Positions 7,259 to 14,232 of a stretch of DNA of 14,508 nucleotides are shown one piece after another. Position numbers and translations under genes: made by a program. The notes under the pieces were generated by a model. That model searched no databases. It was not told where the DNA came from and was given only the letters and a program-made list of their open reading frames with translations. How positions within the stretch are numbered: position 1 is the stretch's first letter; every line of letters begins with the position of its first letter. The stretch covers positions 1 to 14,508 of the forward strand of contig JBJXHG010000132.1 in NCBI GenBank assembly GCA_046160865.1, in the 5' to 3' direction. The DNA is from JBJXHG01 sp046160865. Lineage in GTDB: Bacteria; Planctomycetota; UBA1135; GCA-002686595.

Positions 7259-7966
7259 TCACGAGCGGTCTCCGATCCACGCCTCGCCGCTCGCGTAGAT
7301 CTCTTTCTTCCACACCGGCAGCGACTTCTTGAGCTCGTCGATCAGGAAACGGCACGCCGCGAACGCGGCGTCGCGGTGCGGGCTCGCGACGGCGATCGCC
7401 ACCGACGCCTGGCCGATCTCGACGACGCCGGTACGGTGCACGCACAGCATGCGCAGCTCGCGCGCCGGCTCGGTGACGACTTCGGCGCGACAGCGGACGA
7501 AGATGCGCCCCATCTCGGGCAGCGTCATCGCCTCGAAGGCCTCGTACTCGAGGCGCACGACACGCTGCCCACGCGCTTCGTCGCGCGTCGTGCCGACGAA
7601 CAGCGCGATCGCGCCACACGAAGCATGGGCAACGCGTGTGCGCGCAGCATCGGGATCGATCGGCGCGGCCGTCAGCTCGAACACGCCCGCGCGCAGCGCC
7701 GCTTCGTCGTTCGTGGATGGACTTCCGCCCGAAACGGGCGGCAGGAGCGCGACGTCGTCGCCCACGCGCAGCTTGCGCGTGTCGGGCGCATACTCGGTGC
7801 CGACCACGCCGGCGACGGACGCCAAGCGGCCGAGCTCGGGATGGCGCCGCTCGATCTCGCGCTTCAAGCCGGCGACGTCCAAGTCGTCCGGTAGACCTTC
7901 GATCCGAAGCTCGTGCGTGCCCGCGCGCTCGCGCAGCACGGCGAATAGACGCACCGAGAGGTCCAT
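7259..7966 (-). CDS. moaX: Molybdopterin synthase, fused MoaD-MoaE (MoaX type)
   Basis: One 235-residue frame encodes both subunits of molybdopterin synthase, which inserts two sulfurs into precursor Z (cPMP) to make molybdopterin. Residues 1-81 are MoaD (beta-grasp), from VRLFAVLRERAG to the terminal LLPPVSGG. Residues ~95-235 are MoaE, with GAIALFVGTTRDE, LEYEAFEAM, the CVHRTGVVEIGQ strand, ASPHRDAAF, and K213 and K220 at the 7-residue spacing of the catalytic E. coli MoaE lysines K119 and K126. MoaD needs a free C-terminal Gly-Gly for thiocarboxylation, and here it is internal (G80-G81). Mycobacterium tuberculosis MoaX is known to be cleaved after this glycine. The gene starts 27 nt after the ssb stop. 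Other Mo-cofactor genes are not in the window. Confidence 0.93.
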   Translation of the reverse strand: MDLSVRLFAVLRERAGTHELRIEGLPDDLDVAGLKREIERRHPELGRLASVAGVVGTEYAPDTRKLRVGDDVALLPPVSGGSPSTNDEAALRAGVFELTAAPIDPDAARTRVAHASCGAIALFVGTTRDEARGQRVVRLEYEAFEAMTLPEMGRIFVRCRAEVVTEPARELRMLCVHRTGVVEIGQASVAIAVASPHRDAAFAACRFLIDELKKSLPVWKKEIYASGEAWIGDRS

Positions 7967-7993
7967 CGCGTGTCGAGCGCGAGCCGCGCGCGC

Positions 7994-8458
7994 TCAGAAC
8001 GGCGTGTCGTCCGCCGCGAAGTGCTCACCACCGCCGCCGCCGCCACCGTCCAATTGCGGCGCACCGCGTTCGCCCATTCCGCCATCGGACATGCCGGGGG
8101 CGCCGCCTTGCGATTCGCCGCGACCGCCGCCGACGAACTCCCACGTGTCGGCGACGACGTAGAGCTTCGAGCGCTTGCCGCCGCCGTTCTTGTCCTCCCA
8201 CGTGTCGAGCCGCAGCGTGCCCTCGATGAACGCCGGCTTGCCCTTCGTGTGGTAGCGAGCGAACGCTTCCCCGCGCTTGTCGAAGATCGTCACGTCGACG
8301 AACGTCGGCTCTTCCTTCCACTCGTTGGTCTGGCTGTCCTTGAACCGGCGATTCACGGCGAGACCGAACTTGCAGATCGCCATGCCCGAGGTCGTTTTGC
8401 GCAGCTCGGGATCACGGGTCAGGTTGCCCATCAAGATGACTTTGTTGAAGCTCGCCAT
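7994..8458 (-). CDS. ssb: Single-stranded DNA-binding protein
   Basis: 154 residues. An N-terminal OB fold (MASFNKVILMGNLTRDPELR through LYVVADTWEFVGG, residues 1 to ~112) is followed by a Gly-rich flexible linker and the acidic tip DDTPF at 150-154, which recruits SSB-interacting proteins. It coats single-stranded DNA in replication, recombination and repair, normally as a tetramer. The ATG at 8458 has a purine-rich GAGAGGGG Shine-Dalgarno upstream; the frame further upstream is low-complexity and does not match SSB. It is the likely first gene of ssb-moaX-ycbL, divergent from the PilZ gene. Confidence 0.96.
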   Translation of the reverse strand: MASFNKVILMGNLTRDPELRKTTSGMAICKFGLAVNRRFKDSQTNEWKEEPTFVDVTIFDKRGEAFARYHTKGKPAFIEGTLRLDTWEDKNGGGKRSKLYVVADTWEFVGGGRGESQGGAPGMSDGGMGERGAPQLDGGGGGGGEHFAADDTPF

Positions 8459-8514
8459 GAGTGGTCCCCTCTCGACTTGCGGAGCACGGTGTGCGGTTGC
8501 GGCGCGGATCTCGC

Positions 8515-8539
8515 GCCTCGAATCCAAAGGCCTCGAATC
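8515..8539. repeat. 10-bp direct repeat in the ssb leader
   Basis: GCCTCGAATC occurs at 8515-8524 and again at 8530-8539, 15 nt start to start, between the proposed ssb promoter and the ssb start. It may be a regulator site or chance. Confidence 0.4.
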
Positions 8540-8556
8540 ACAGGATCGGGGCGGCG

Positions 8557-8585
8557 AGTGTAGCGGACGCGCGGCGGCGGGAAAA
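8557..8585 (-). promoter_or_regulatory. Candidate ssb promoter
   Basis: On the minus strand TTTTCC (8580-8585) and TACACT (8557-8562) are separated by 17 nt, giving a leader of about 90 nt before the ssb ATG. The -10 matches 4 of 6 consensus bases and the -35 is weak. The rest of 8459-8742 shows no gene. Confidence 0.35.
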
Positions 8586-8742
8586 CGTGCTCGAGCAACC
8601 GAGAGCGGGCCGAGCTCGTCGGCGTGGCACGACACCGCGCGCGAAGGCGCGCTGCGCGCGGCGCCCGTCGATCCACGCGTGCGGCGGCCTGCGTGCCGAG
8701 CGACTTTCGCCGCGGGCTGCTACGCGACTTTTGTCGGCGGCC

Positions 8743-8751
8743 TGCTAGGAT
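8743..8751 (+). promoter_or_regulatory. Extended -10 promoter of the PilZ gene
   Basis: TGCTAGGAT is a TGnTAnnnT extended -10 element. Transcription would begin near 8757-8759, downstream of the ATG at 8750, so it favours the ATG at 8780 as the true PilZ start. No -35 at normal spacing is recognisable. Confidence 0.45.
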
Positions 8752-8779
8752 GCACTTGGTCACGAGGATCCCGCGGCAC

Positions 8780-9157
8780 ATGGCGAACTCACGGTCGGAA
8801 GTCGGCGATTCGAACCCGCGCAAAGAGAGCGAACGGCGGCGCTGGACGCGCGCGGAGGTCGATCTGCCGATCACCGTCTCGCTGTCGGAGGGCAAGACCG
8901 ACGCGCGCGTGCGCGACATCAGCCGGGCTGGCGTCTGCTTCTTCCTCGACCGCCCGATTCCGATGATGACCGTGCTCGAGGTCGCGCTCGATCTACGGGT
9001 GAAGAATGGCGTGCGCCACGTGCGCGGCAACGGCGCCGTGGTGCGCTGCGAGAAGATCGCGCGCGCGGTCGAGCACTACGAGATCGCGGTGTTCCTGCAC
9101 GAGATGGCCGAGACCGACCGCCAGTGCATCGAAGAGTTCGTCGGCGCGCCGGCGTGA
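8780..9157 (+). CDS. Single-domain PilZ protein (c-di-GMP receptor)
   Basis: 125 residues. The first ~16 are polar and probably disordered. The c-di-GMP-binding switch R20-x3-R24 (RRWTR) is followed by the strand DLPITVSL and the second binding motif D46-x-S48-x-x-G51 (DISRAG). The rest completes the PilZ beta-barrel: GVCFFLDRPIPMMTVLEVALDL, GNGAVVRCEKI and HYEIAVFLHEM. Both ligand motifs are intact, so c-di-GMP binding is likely; the output (motility, adhesion, exopolysaccharide) cannot be told from sequence. ATG 8780 is chosen over in-frame 8750 and further upstream starts because an extended -10 element overlaps 8743-8751. It is a single gene, divergent from ssb and convergent with prmC. 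Confidence 0.88.
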   Translation: MANSRSEVGDSNPRKESERRRWTRAEVDLPITVSLSEGKTDARVRDISRAGVCFFLDRPIPMMTVLEVALDLRVKNGVRHVRGNGAVVRCEKIARAVEHYEIAVFLHEMAETDRQCIEEFVGAPA

Positions 9158-9304
9158 CGCGCGCGCCCGCTCACGGCGAGCGCGTACCGCCCGGCAACGA
9201 CAGACCCGGCGGAAACACCCGACTCGAGCCCGACTCGAATAGGGAACGCCGCGCGCAGCGTGGATCCACGGGACAGCGCTCTCGACGTGGTCCACCCACC
9301 TCGT
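9158..9304. other. Convergent intergenic region between the PilZ gene and prmC
   Basis: 147 bases without a gene. It contains a 10-bp direct repeat CCCGACTCGA (9218-9227 and 9229-9238) and a 12-bp perfect palindrome CGTGGATCCACG (9259-9270). No stem with a T-tract typical of an intrinsic terminator is visible. Confidence 0.4.
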
Positions 9305-10195
9305 TCAAGGTGAGTTCGGGGACGCTTCCAGCACACGCTCGATCCCGGCGAGGTCGCGCCGGAAAGTCGCCGTGAAGTCGTGCCGCGCGGCGAGATCGCG
9401 CACGCGCGTCGCCTGACCCGCGCCGAGCTCGACGAGCAGTCGTCCGTGCGGCGCGAGCAGCTCGCGCGCTCGTTCGAAAAAGCGCGTCACCCAGTGATCC
9501 GGATCGCCGTCCTGCGCGAACAACGCGAGCTCGGGCTCGTGCTCGCGCACTTCGGGCGCGAGAGACGCGCGCTCCGCAGCGCCGATGTACGGCGGATTGC
9601 TGACGACGAGATCGAAGCCGCGCTTCTCGCGTAGAGCGGCGCGCACGAGCACGTCGAAACCGTCGCCCTCCTCGAACGTCACGTCGGCGCCGAGCACGCG
9701 GGCGTTCTCGCGGGCGATCGCGAGCGCGGCCGCCGACACGTCGACCGCGAGCACGCGCGCGCCTTCGATCTCGAGCACGAGCGTCGCCGCGATGCAGCCG
9801 CTGCCCGTGCCGAGGTCCGCGATCCAGAGCGCTTGTCCGGCACGCTCGCGCGCGATCTCCCGCGCGCGGTCGACGAGCAGCTCCGTCTCCGGACGCGGGA
9901 TCAGGACACCGGGACCGACGCGGAAGCCGCGGCCGTAGAACTCGCGCAGGCCGACGATGTACGCCGTCGGCTCGCGGCGTCCGCGCCGCACGAGCAAGTC
10001 GCGCGCGCGGTCGACTTCGGCGCCGTCGACCGGCCGGTCGAGCGCCATGAAGAGCTGGAGTCGGGTCAATCCGAGCGCGTGCGCGACGAGCAGCTCACCT
10101 TCGAGGCGCGCTTCCTCGATCTCCTTGCGCGTGAGGAAATCGCGCGCCATGCGCAGCATCTCGCCCGCGGTCTTCGGTGACGGCGGCGCGCTCAC
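9305..10195 (-). CDS. prmC: Peptide chain release factor N5-glutamine methyltransferase
   Basis: 296 residues. It methylates the glutamine of the GGQ motif in release factors RF1 and RF2 using S-adenosylmethionine. The N-terminal helical domain (1 to ~90) that docks on the release factor is followed by IPRPETE (99-105), SAM-binding DLGTGSG (127-133), and the catalytic NPPY (200-203). The GTG start at 10195 overlaps the TGA of prfA in a GTGA 4-nt overlap, which indicates translational coupling with its own substrate. Later in-frame ATGs would cut into the conserved N-terminal helix. It is the last gene of the rpsP-to-prmC cluster. Confidence 0.95.
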   Translation of the reverse strand: MSAPPSPKTAGEMLRMARDFLTRKEIEEARLEGELLVAHALGLTRLQLFMALDRPVDGAEVDRARDLLVRRGRREPTAYIVGLREFYGRGFRVGPGVLIPRPETELLVDRAREIARERAGQALWIADLGTGSGCIAATLVLEIEGARVLAVDVSAAALAIARENARVLGADVTFEEGDGFDVLVRAALREKRGFDLVVSNPPYIGAAERASLAPEVREHEPELALFAQDGDPDHWVTRFFERARELLAPHGRLLVELGAGQATRVRDLAARHDFTATFRRDLAGIERVLEASPNSP

Positions 10196-11277
10196 GCGAG
10201 GTTCTGGATCCGCTCTTCGCGATCGAGCTCCGCGAGATCGTCGAGCAGCGCGTCGAGCTTGCCACCCATGATCTGCTCGAGCGAGTAGTTCTCGTTCGCG
10301 CGGTGATCGGTCACGCGGTTCTGCGGGAAGTTGTACGTGCGCACACGCTCGTTGCGGTCGCCCGTGCCGACTTGAGCTTTGCGCTCGGCGGCGCGCTCGG
10401 CGTGCAGGCGCTGTCGCTCGCGGTCGTGGATCCGGCTGAGGAGCAAACGCATTGCGCGCGCCTTGTTCTTAATTTGGCTGCGCTCGGCCTGGCACACGAC
10501 GACCGTGTTCGTCGGAATGTGCGTGATGCGCACGGCCGACTCGGTCTTGTTGACGTGCTGTCCACCCGCGCCGCCGGCGCGCATCGTGTCGATGCGCAAG
10601 TCGTCGGGATGGATCTCGACATCGACCTCCTCGGCCTCGCGCAGCACGGCGACGGTCGCCGCGGACGTGTGGATGCGGCCCTGCGCCTCGGTCTTGGGCA
10701 CGCGCTGCACGCGGTGGCCGCCCGACTCGAAGCGCAGCGATCGCCAGGCGCCGTCGCCATGGATCGCGAAGACGACTTCCTTCAAGCCGCCGATCTCCGA
10801 GTGCTGGGCGTCGAGATCCTCGACCGACCAACGCCGCGCTTCGGCGTACTGACGGTACATGCGGTAGAGATCGGCCGCGAAGAGCGACGCTTCGTCGCCG
10901 CCCGTGCCGGCGCGGATCTCGACGATCACTTTGCTCTGGTCGTCTTCCGGGTCGTAGATCAGCGCGTCGCGCACACGCGCGTCGAGATCCGCCTCTTGCG
11001 CGGGCAGCGCATCGAGCTCCTCGCGCGCGAGCTCGGCGAGATCCGCGTCCGCGCCCGCCGCCGCGATCAAGCTCTCGGCCTCGCGCCGGCGCGTGATCAC
11101 CGCCTCGAGCTCCGCGGCGAGCTCGGCGAGCGCCTGCAGGCGCCCGCGCTCTTGCAACAGCGGCGCGAGGCGACGGCCGTCGGACGCGACCTCGGGAACG
11201 GACAGAAGTTCCGTCAGCTCGTGGAAGCGCGCAGATTTCTCGCGCAGCTTCGCGACGATCGACGGCGCGAATTCCAT
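10192..11277 (-). CDS. prfA: Peptide chain release factor 1
   Basis: 361 residues, standard RF1 length. It recognises UAA and UAG stop codons and triggers peptide release. The peptidyl-transferase GGQ motif is at 238-240 in AGGAGGQHVNKTESAVRITH. The stop-codon-reading tripeptide is P194-K195-T196 in RVPKTEAQGRIHTSAATVAV, the PxT form of RF1 rather than the SPF of RF2. The N-terminal coiled region (1 to ~105) is Ala/Glu/Leu rich. ATG 11277 gives the normal N-terminus, with GAGG about 10 nt upstream. Its TGA overlaps the prmC GTG. It lies 83 nt downstream of rpmE. Confidence 0.97.
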   Translation of the reverse strand: MEFAPSIVAKLREKSARFHELTELLSVPEVASDGRRLAPLLQERGRLQALAELAAELEAVITRRREAESLIAAAGADADLAELAREELDALPAQEADLDARVRDALIYDPEDDQSKVIVEIRAGTGGDEASLFAADLYRMYRQYAEARRWSVEDLDAQHSEIGGLKEVVFAIHGDGAWRSLRFESGGHRVQRVPKTEAQGRIHTSAATVAVLREAEEVDVEIHPDDLRIDTMRAGGAGGQHVNKTESAVRITHIPTNTVVVCQAERSQIKNKARAMRLLLSRIHDRERQRLHAERAAERKAQVGTGDRNERVRTYNFPQNRVTDHRANENYSLEQIMGGKLDALLDDLAELDREERIQNLA

Positions 11278-11360
11278 GGGTCAGTGGCCTCGGATCGAGG
11301 AATCGGGGATCGACGAGTCGGTGCGCTGGGTGCCCGCGCCGTCTAGTCGGACCCGAACGG

Positions 11361-11585
11361 TCACTTCTTCTTCGCGACCGCTGTCCCGCTCGCACCATAT
11401 TTGCGCACGAAGCGATCGACACGTCCGGCCGAGTCGACGAACTTCTGCTTGCCCGAGTAGAACGGGTGGCAGACGCCGCAGATTTCGATGCGCAGCTCTT
11501 TGACCGTCGCGCGCGTCTTGAACGTGTTGCCGCAGCCGCAGGTGACTTGGCAATCGAAGTACTTGGGATGGATGTCGGCTTTCAT
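11361..11585 (-). CDS. rpmE: 50S ribosomal protein L31, zinc-binding form
   Basis: 74 residues, close to the 70 of E. coli L31. It begins MKADIHPKYF and ends with GRVDRFVRKYG plus a short Lys tail. C16, C18, C36 and C39 form the zinc-binding set of the C+ paralogue, so this is the zinc-dependent rather than the zinc-independent L31. The start ATG overlaps the maf TGA (ATGA), with GAGG 5 nt upstream. It sits on the surface of the 50S central protuberance and helps bridge to the 30S subunit. The neighbour prfA follows, a common arrangement. Confidence 0.96.
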   Translation of the reverse strand: MKADIHPKYFDCQVTCGCGNTFKTRATVKELRIEICGVCHPFYSGKQKFVDSAGRVDRFVRKYGASGTAVAKKK

Positions 11586-12253
11586 GGGGACCTCGGCTTC
11601 TCCGCGCGCGTTTGGGCGGAAGAGCTTAGCCCCCCCTTCAAGAGCGGGCAAGGCGCTCCGATCCGGCGCAGGAGTTCGAGCGCGAGTTGCACCGGCAAGC
11701 CGACGACGTTGTCGAAGCCGCCCTCCTCGAGCGCGACGACGAACTGGTCGGCTGTCTCCTGGATCGCGTAGCCGCCGGCTTTGTCACGCCACTCGCCCGA
11801 AACGACGTAGGCCTCGATCTCCGCCGGTGCGATGACGCGCATCTGCACGAACGTGCGCTCGAACGCAACCTCCTCGCGCCGGTCGTGCGCGCGCAACGCG
11901 CACACGCCCGTGACGACGCGATGCCGGGTTCCCGAGAGGGCCGCGAGCATCGCGCGCGCCTCCGCCGGCGAGTCCGGCTTGCCGAGCAACGTCAGGCCGT
12001 CCGCCGTATCGACGGCGACGACCGTGTCCGCGGCGAGCACGTAGCGGTTCACGAGCGGTGCGATGCGCGCCGCGACCGCTTGCGCCTTCCGCGCCGCGAG
12101 CAGGACGGCTCCGCTCTCCGGCGCGGTGCCTGCCGGGAGCGTCTCGTCGACGTCGGCCGGCAACACCTCGAAATCGACACCCGCTTCGGCGAGCAGCGCG
12201 CGACGGCGCGGCGACGCCGAGGCGAGCACGATGGCCGGCCGAACGTCCGTCAC
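11582..12253 (-). CDS. maf: Maf-family nucleoside triphosphate pyrophosphatase
   Basis: 223 residues from GTG 12253. The family hydrolyses non-canonical or modified nucleotides (dTTP, UTP, m7GTP, pseudo-UTP) to monophosphates as a house-cleaning step. Signature SASPRR is at 12-17, AADTVV at 74-79, GKPDSPAEARAML at ~91-103, KAGGYAIQ at 158-165, and NVVGLP at 182-187. The C-terminal ~25 residues (after LLRRIGA) are a polar tail beyond the usual fold, encoded where the frame runs up to the rpmE start. It begins 9 nt after the upstream endonuclease III-like gene ends and overlaps rpmE by 4 nt. Which Maf subfamily substrate it prefers is not clear from sequence. Confidence 0.93.
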   Translation of the reverse strand: MTDVRPAIVLASASPRRRALLAEAGVDFEVLPADVDETLPAGTAPESGAVLLAARKAQAVAARIAPLVNRYVLAADTVVAVDTADGLTLLGKPDSPAEARAMLAALSGTRHRVVTGVCALRAHDRREEVAFERTFVQMRVIAPAEIEAYVVSGEWRDKAGGYAIQETADQFVVALEEGGFDNVVGLPVQLALELLRRIGAPCPLLKGGLSSSAQTRAEKPRSP

Positions 12254-12262
12254 GTCGAGCGC

Positions 12263-13351
12263 TCAGCGCGACTTCTTGCCCGCGCGCACCGGAGCCTTCG
12301 ACGAGCCGTTCTTCGGCTTGACCTTCGACTTGTCCGCCGCCTTCGCGTCCTTCTTGCCGCCGCGCGGCGCAGGCTCGATGACCTTCTTCGACTTGCCCTT
12401 CTGCGCGGCTTCGAGCTTCTTCTGGGCCGCGGCATTCTTCGCGTTCTTGGCTTGCTGCGCCATGAACTTGGCCTTGCCCTTGGCGTCCAGCGCGTCGCGC
12501 TTGGCGCGCTCGCGCTCGCGCTTCTTCTCCTCGAGCGCTGCGAGCTTCGCCGCCCGCGCCGCCTCGCGCAGGCGCCGCGCGTCGTCCTTTTTCTGCTGTA
12601 CGAGCCGGCGCGCTTCGTCACGGGCGCGCTGGGCTTCGAGCTTGACCTGCGCCTGCTTCCACTCGACGTACGCCTTCTTGCCGTACGGGCAGTCGTCGAC
12701 GAGCACGCACTCCTGGCAGATCGGCCGGCGCGCGTCGCACCACAGCTCGGCGACTTCGCTGAACGTGCTGACGAAGCGCAAGCCGTCGTTGCCCGACACG
12801 AGCGGGTCGATCAAGTCACGCGCCTTCTTCATCGAAGCGGTGCGCGAGATCAGCCCCAAGCGGTCGAGCACGCGAATCAGTCCGCCGTGCACGGGCAACT
12901 CGCGGTTCGTCGCGAGCCACAAGAGATAGCTGCCCGCCGACATGCCGAGCAGCGGCATCTGCTGGATCAGCTTGCCAGCCGCCTGCGGATCACTCTGGAA
13001 TTCGGCCAGGTCGAGCGCGTGGGTCTTCTGGAAGACCTCCTGCAAGAAATCGCGCGCCTCGCGCGCCGCCACGAGCGAAGTCGCCAGCGATTCGCGGCTC
13101 GCCTTCTTGCCCTTGCCCGAGAGGAACCCCGCGATCTCCTGGATCTGCGCGACGCGCATCTCGTTCCAGTCGGGATACGCGCTGCGCAAACGTCCGACCG
13201 CTGCTTCGGCCTTCTCCTGCGAGACGTGCCGCACGAGGACCGCGAGCAGCGCTTGTTCGAGGAGAGTCCCCTCCTTCAGCGGTTGCGGCAGCGGGTGACG
13301 GCACTGAATTTTGTCGAGCAGTTTGGCTGCGGTCTCGGACTTCTTGCTCAA
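12263..13351 (-). CDS. Endonuclease III-like HhH protein with degenerate active site and Lys/Ala-rich tail
   Basis: 362 residues from TTG 13351, which has GGAG 5 nt upstream; the frame before it is unlike any glycosylase. Residues ~20-225 follow the endonuclease III fold. The helix-hairpin-helix region is at about 132-165 (MPLLGMSAGSYLLWLATN, then LPVHGGLIRVLDRLGL). C205-x6-C212-x2-C215-x5-C221 is the exact [4Fe-4S] spacing of Nth. However, the catalytic lysine position (K120 in E. coli, in LPGVGRKTA) is S138 and the catalytic aspartate (D138, in VDTH) is H155. Glycosylase/lyase activity is therefore doubtful, while DNA binding may remain. Residues ~230-362 are a highly basic Lys/Ala/Arg tail, first helical (charged, likely coiled), then histone-H1-like. 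It lies between rpsP and maf, ending 9 nt before maf. Confidence 0.85.
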   Translation of the reverse strand: MSKKSETAAKLLDKIQCRHPLPQPLKEGTLLEQALLAVLVRHVSQEKAEAAVGRLRSAYPDWNEMRVAQIQEIAGFLSGKGKKASRESLATSLVAAREARDFLQEVFQKTHALDLAEFQSDPQAAGKLIQQMPLLGMSAGSYLLWLATNRELPVHGGLIRVLDRLGLISRTASMKKARDLIDPLVSGNDGLRFVSTFSEVAELWCDARRPICQECVLVDDCPYGKKAYVEWKQAQVKLEAQRARDEARRLVQQKKDDARRLREAARAAKLAALEEKKRERERAKRDALDAKGKAKFMAQQAKNAKNAAAQKKLEAAQKGKSKKVIEPAPRGGKKDAKAADKSKVKPKNGSSKAPVRAGKKSR

Positions 13352-13481
13352 TGGATCTCCCGTGGGGACGCCGCACGTGCAGTCGGCGGCAGGAATGGCG
13401 GACGCATGCGCGCCGCGACCGAGATCGTAGACCGCGCGTCGATCGTCGCAGGACGAACGCGACCCGCGCGGCAAACTTGGA
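13352..13481. other. rpsP to endonuclease III-like gene spacer
   Basis: 130 bases without a gene. Apart from the GGAG ribosome-binding site directly before the TTG start, I see no clear promoter, terminator or repeat, so read-through from rpsP is likely. Confidence 0.5.
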
Positions 13482-13907
13482 TCAAGCTTGTGCGGCGGCG
13501 GGCTCGGCGGCCTTGGCCGCGGCGCGCTTCGCCTTCTTGCGAGCAGCGGCGCGGACGACCTTCGCCTCCGCGCGCGCGGTCTTCACGCTCTCGCGGCGCT
13601 CACCCGTGCGCGTCTTGCGCCCGCGGTGCGTGCGCTCCGCGCGCTTCTTGCGCGGCGGCAGCGGAACGCCCTTCTTGCGCAGGATCGATGCGACGACGTC
13701 GCTCGGCTTCGCACCCATCGCAAGCCAGTGCGCAATGCGCTCCGGCTTGACCACGAGCTGCGCCGCCGGGTCCTTGCGCAGCGGGTCGTACACGCCGACA
13801 GTCTCGAGGAGCCGTCCGTCACGCGGGAAGCGCGAATCGGTGACGTTGATGCGGAAGCACGGCAGGTTCTTGCGGCCCGTGCGGCGGAGACGGATGACTA
13901 CGGCCAT
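13482..13907 (-). CDS. rpsP: 30S ribosomal protein S16 with basic C-terminal extension
   Basis: 141 residues. The S16 core occupies about 1-83: MAVVIRLRRTGRKNLPCFRINVTDSR, LETVGVYDP, and ERIAHWLAMGAKPSDVVASILRKKGV. The remaining ~58 residues are an Arg/Lys/Ala-rich extension longer than in E. coli S16 (82 residues), ending in an alanine-rich segment. S16 binds 16S rRNA and is needed for 30S assembly. The ATG at 13907 directly precedes the conserved N-terminus; no strong Shine-Dalgarno is seen. The usual partners rimM, trmD and rplS do not follow; instead the gene heads the cluster that runs to prmC. Confidence 0.95.
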   Translation of the reverse strand: MAVVIRLRRTGRKNLPCFRINVTDSRFPRDGRLLETVGVYDPLRKDPAAQLVVKPERIAHWLAMGAKPSDVVASILRKKGVPLPPRKKRAERTHRGRKTRTGERRESVKTARAEAKVVRAAARKKAKRAAAKAAEPAAAQA

Positions 13908-14232
13908 GGCGTATTCGGGTTCGGGAGGACCGTGCGAGCGCGCGCCCGCGACGGCAATTCAGAAGGGCGAATAGGACACACTATCCATCCGGCAGTGTCC
14001 AGAGGGCGTCCGGAGGTTTTCGGGACCACAGAACCGGCTCGGCGGTCCCGAAAATCGCGTCCATCGGTGGGTCCGTCGCGCTGTACCTGCGTTCCGAGAC
14101 GCGCGCACGATTCGTCTTCGTGACCGCCGTGGACGTCCGACGTGCGCAAGCTCGAGCGATCCAACGCAGGCGAACCGCGCGACAGAAGAGCCGAAGGCTA
14201 AAGGCAACGTGGCGCAACAAACACCGCAGGCC
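13908..14232. other. Non-coding region upstream of rpsP with two inverted repeats
   Basis: No supportable gene. Two dyads are visible: GGACAC (13974-13979) with GTGTCC (13995-14000), and an 11-bp perfect pair TTTTCGGGACC (14017-14027) with GGTCCCGAAAA (14044-14054) around a 16-nt loop. They may be operators or 5' leader structures for rpsP. The A/T bases lie inside the second stem rather than after it, so it is not a standard intrinsic terminator. No convincing -35/-10 pair was found. Confidence 0.5.
14017..14054. repeat. 11-bp inverted repeat, 16-nt loop
   Basis: TTTTCGGGACC at 14017-14027 is exactly complementary to GGTCCCGAAAA at 14044-14054. The loop holds a further 3-bp CCG/CGG pairing. 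It lies about 110 nt upstream of the rpsP start. Confidence 0.75.

Noticed and set aside
8800..8822. GGTTCGAATC-like sequence on the minus strand resembling a tRNA T-loop
   Set aside because: The flanking 5-bp stem does not pair and no acceptor or anticodon arms fit; it lies inside the PilZ N-terminal codons.
11687..13750. A very long open frame on the plus strand (about 690 codons)
   Set aside because: It runs antisense across maf and the Nth-like gene, has Arg/Ala-rich low-complexity sequence and no domain; it is a shadow of high-GC codon use.
14017..14054. Stem-loop considered as an intrinsic terminator
   Set aside because: The T and A runs lie within the paired arms; no T-tract follows the stem on either strand.
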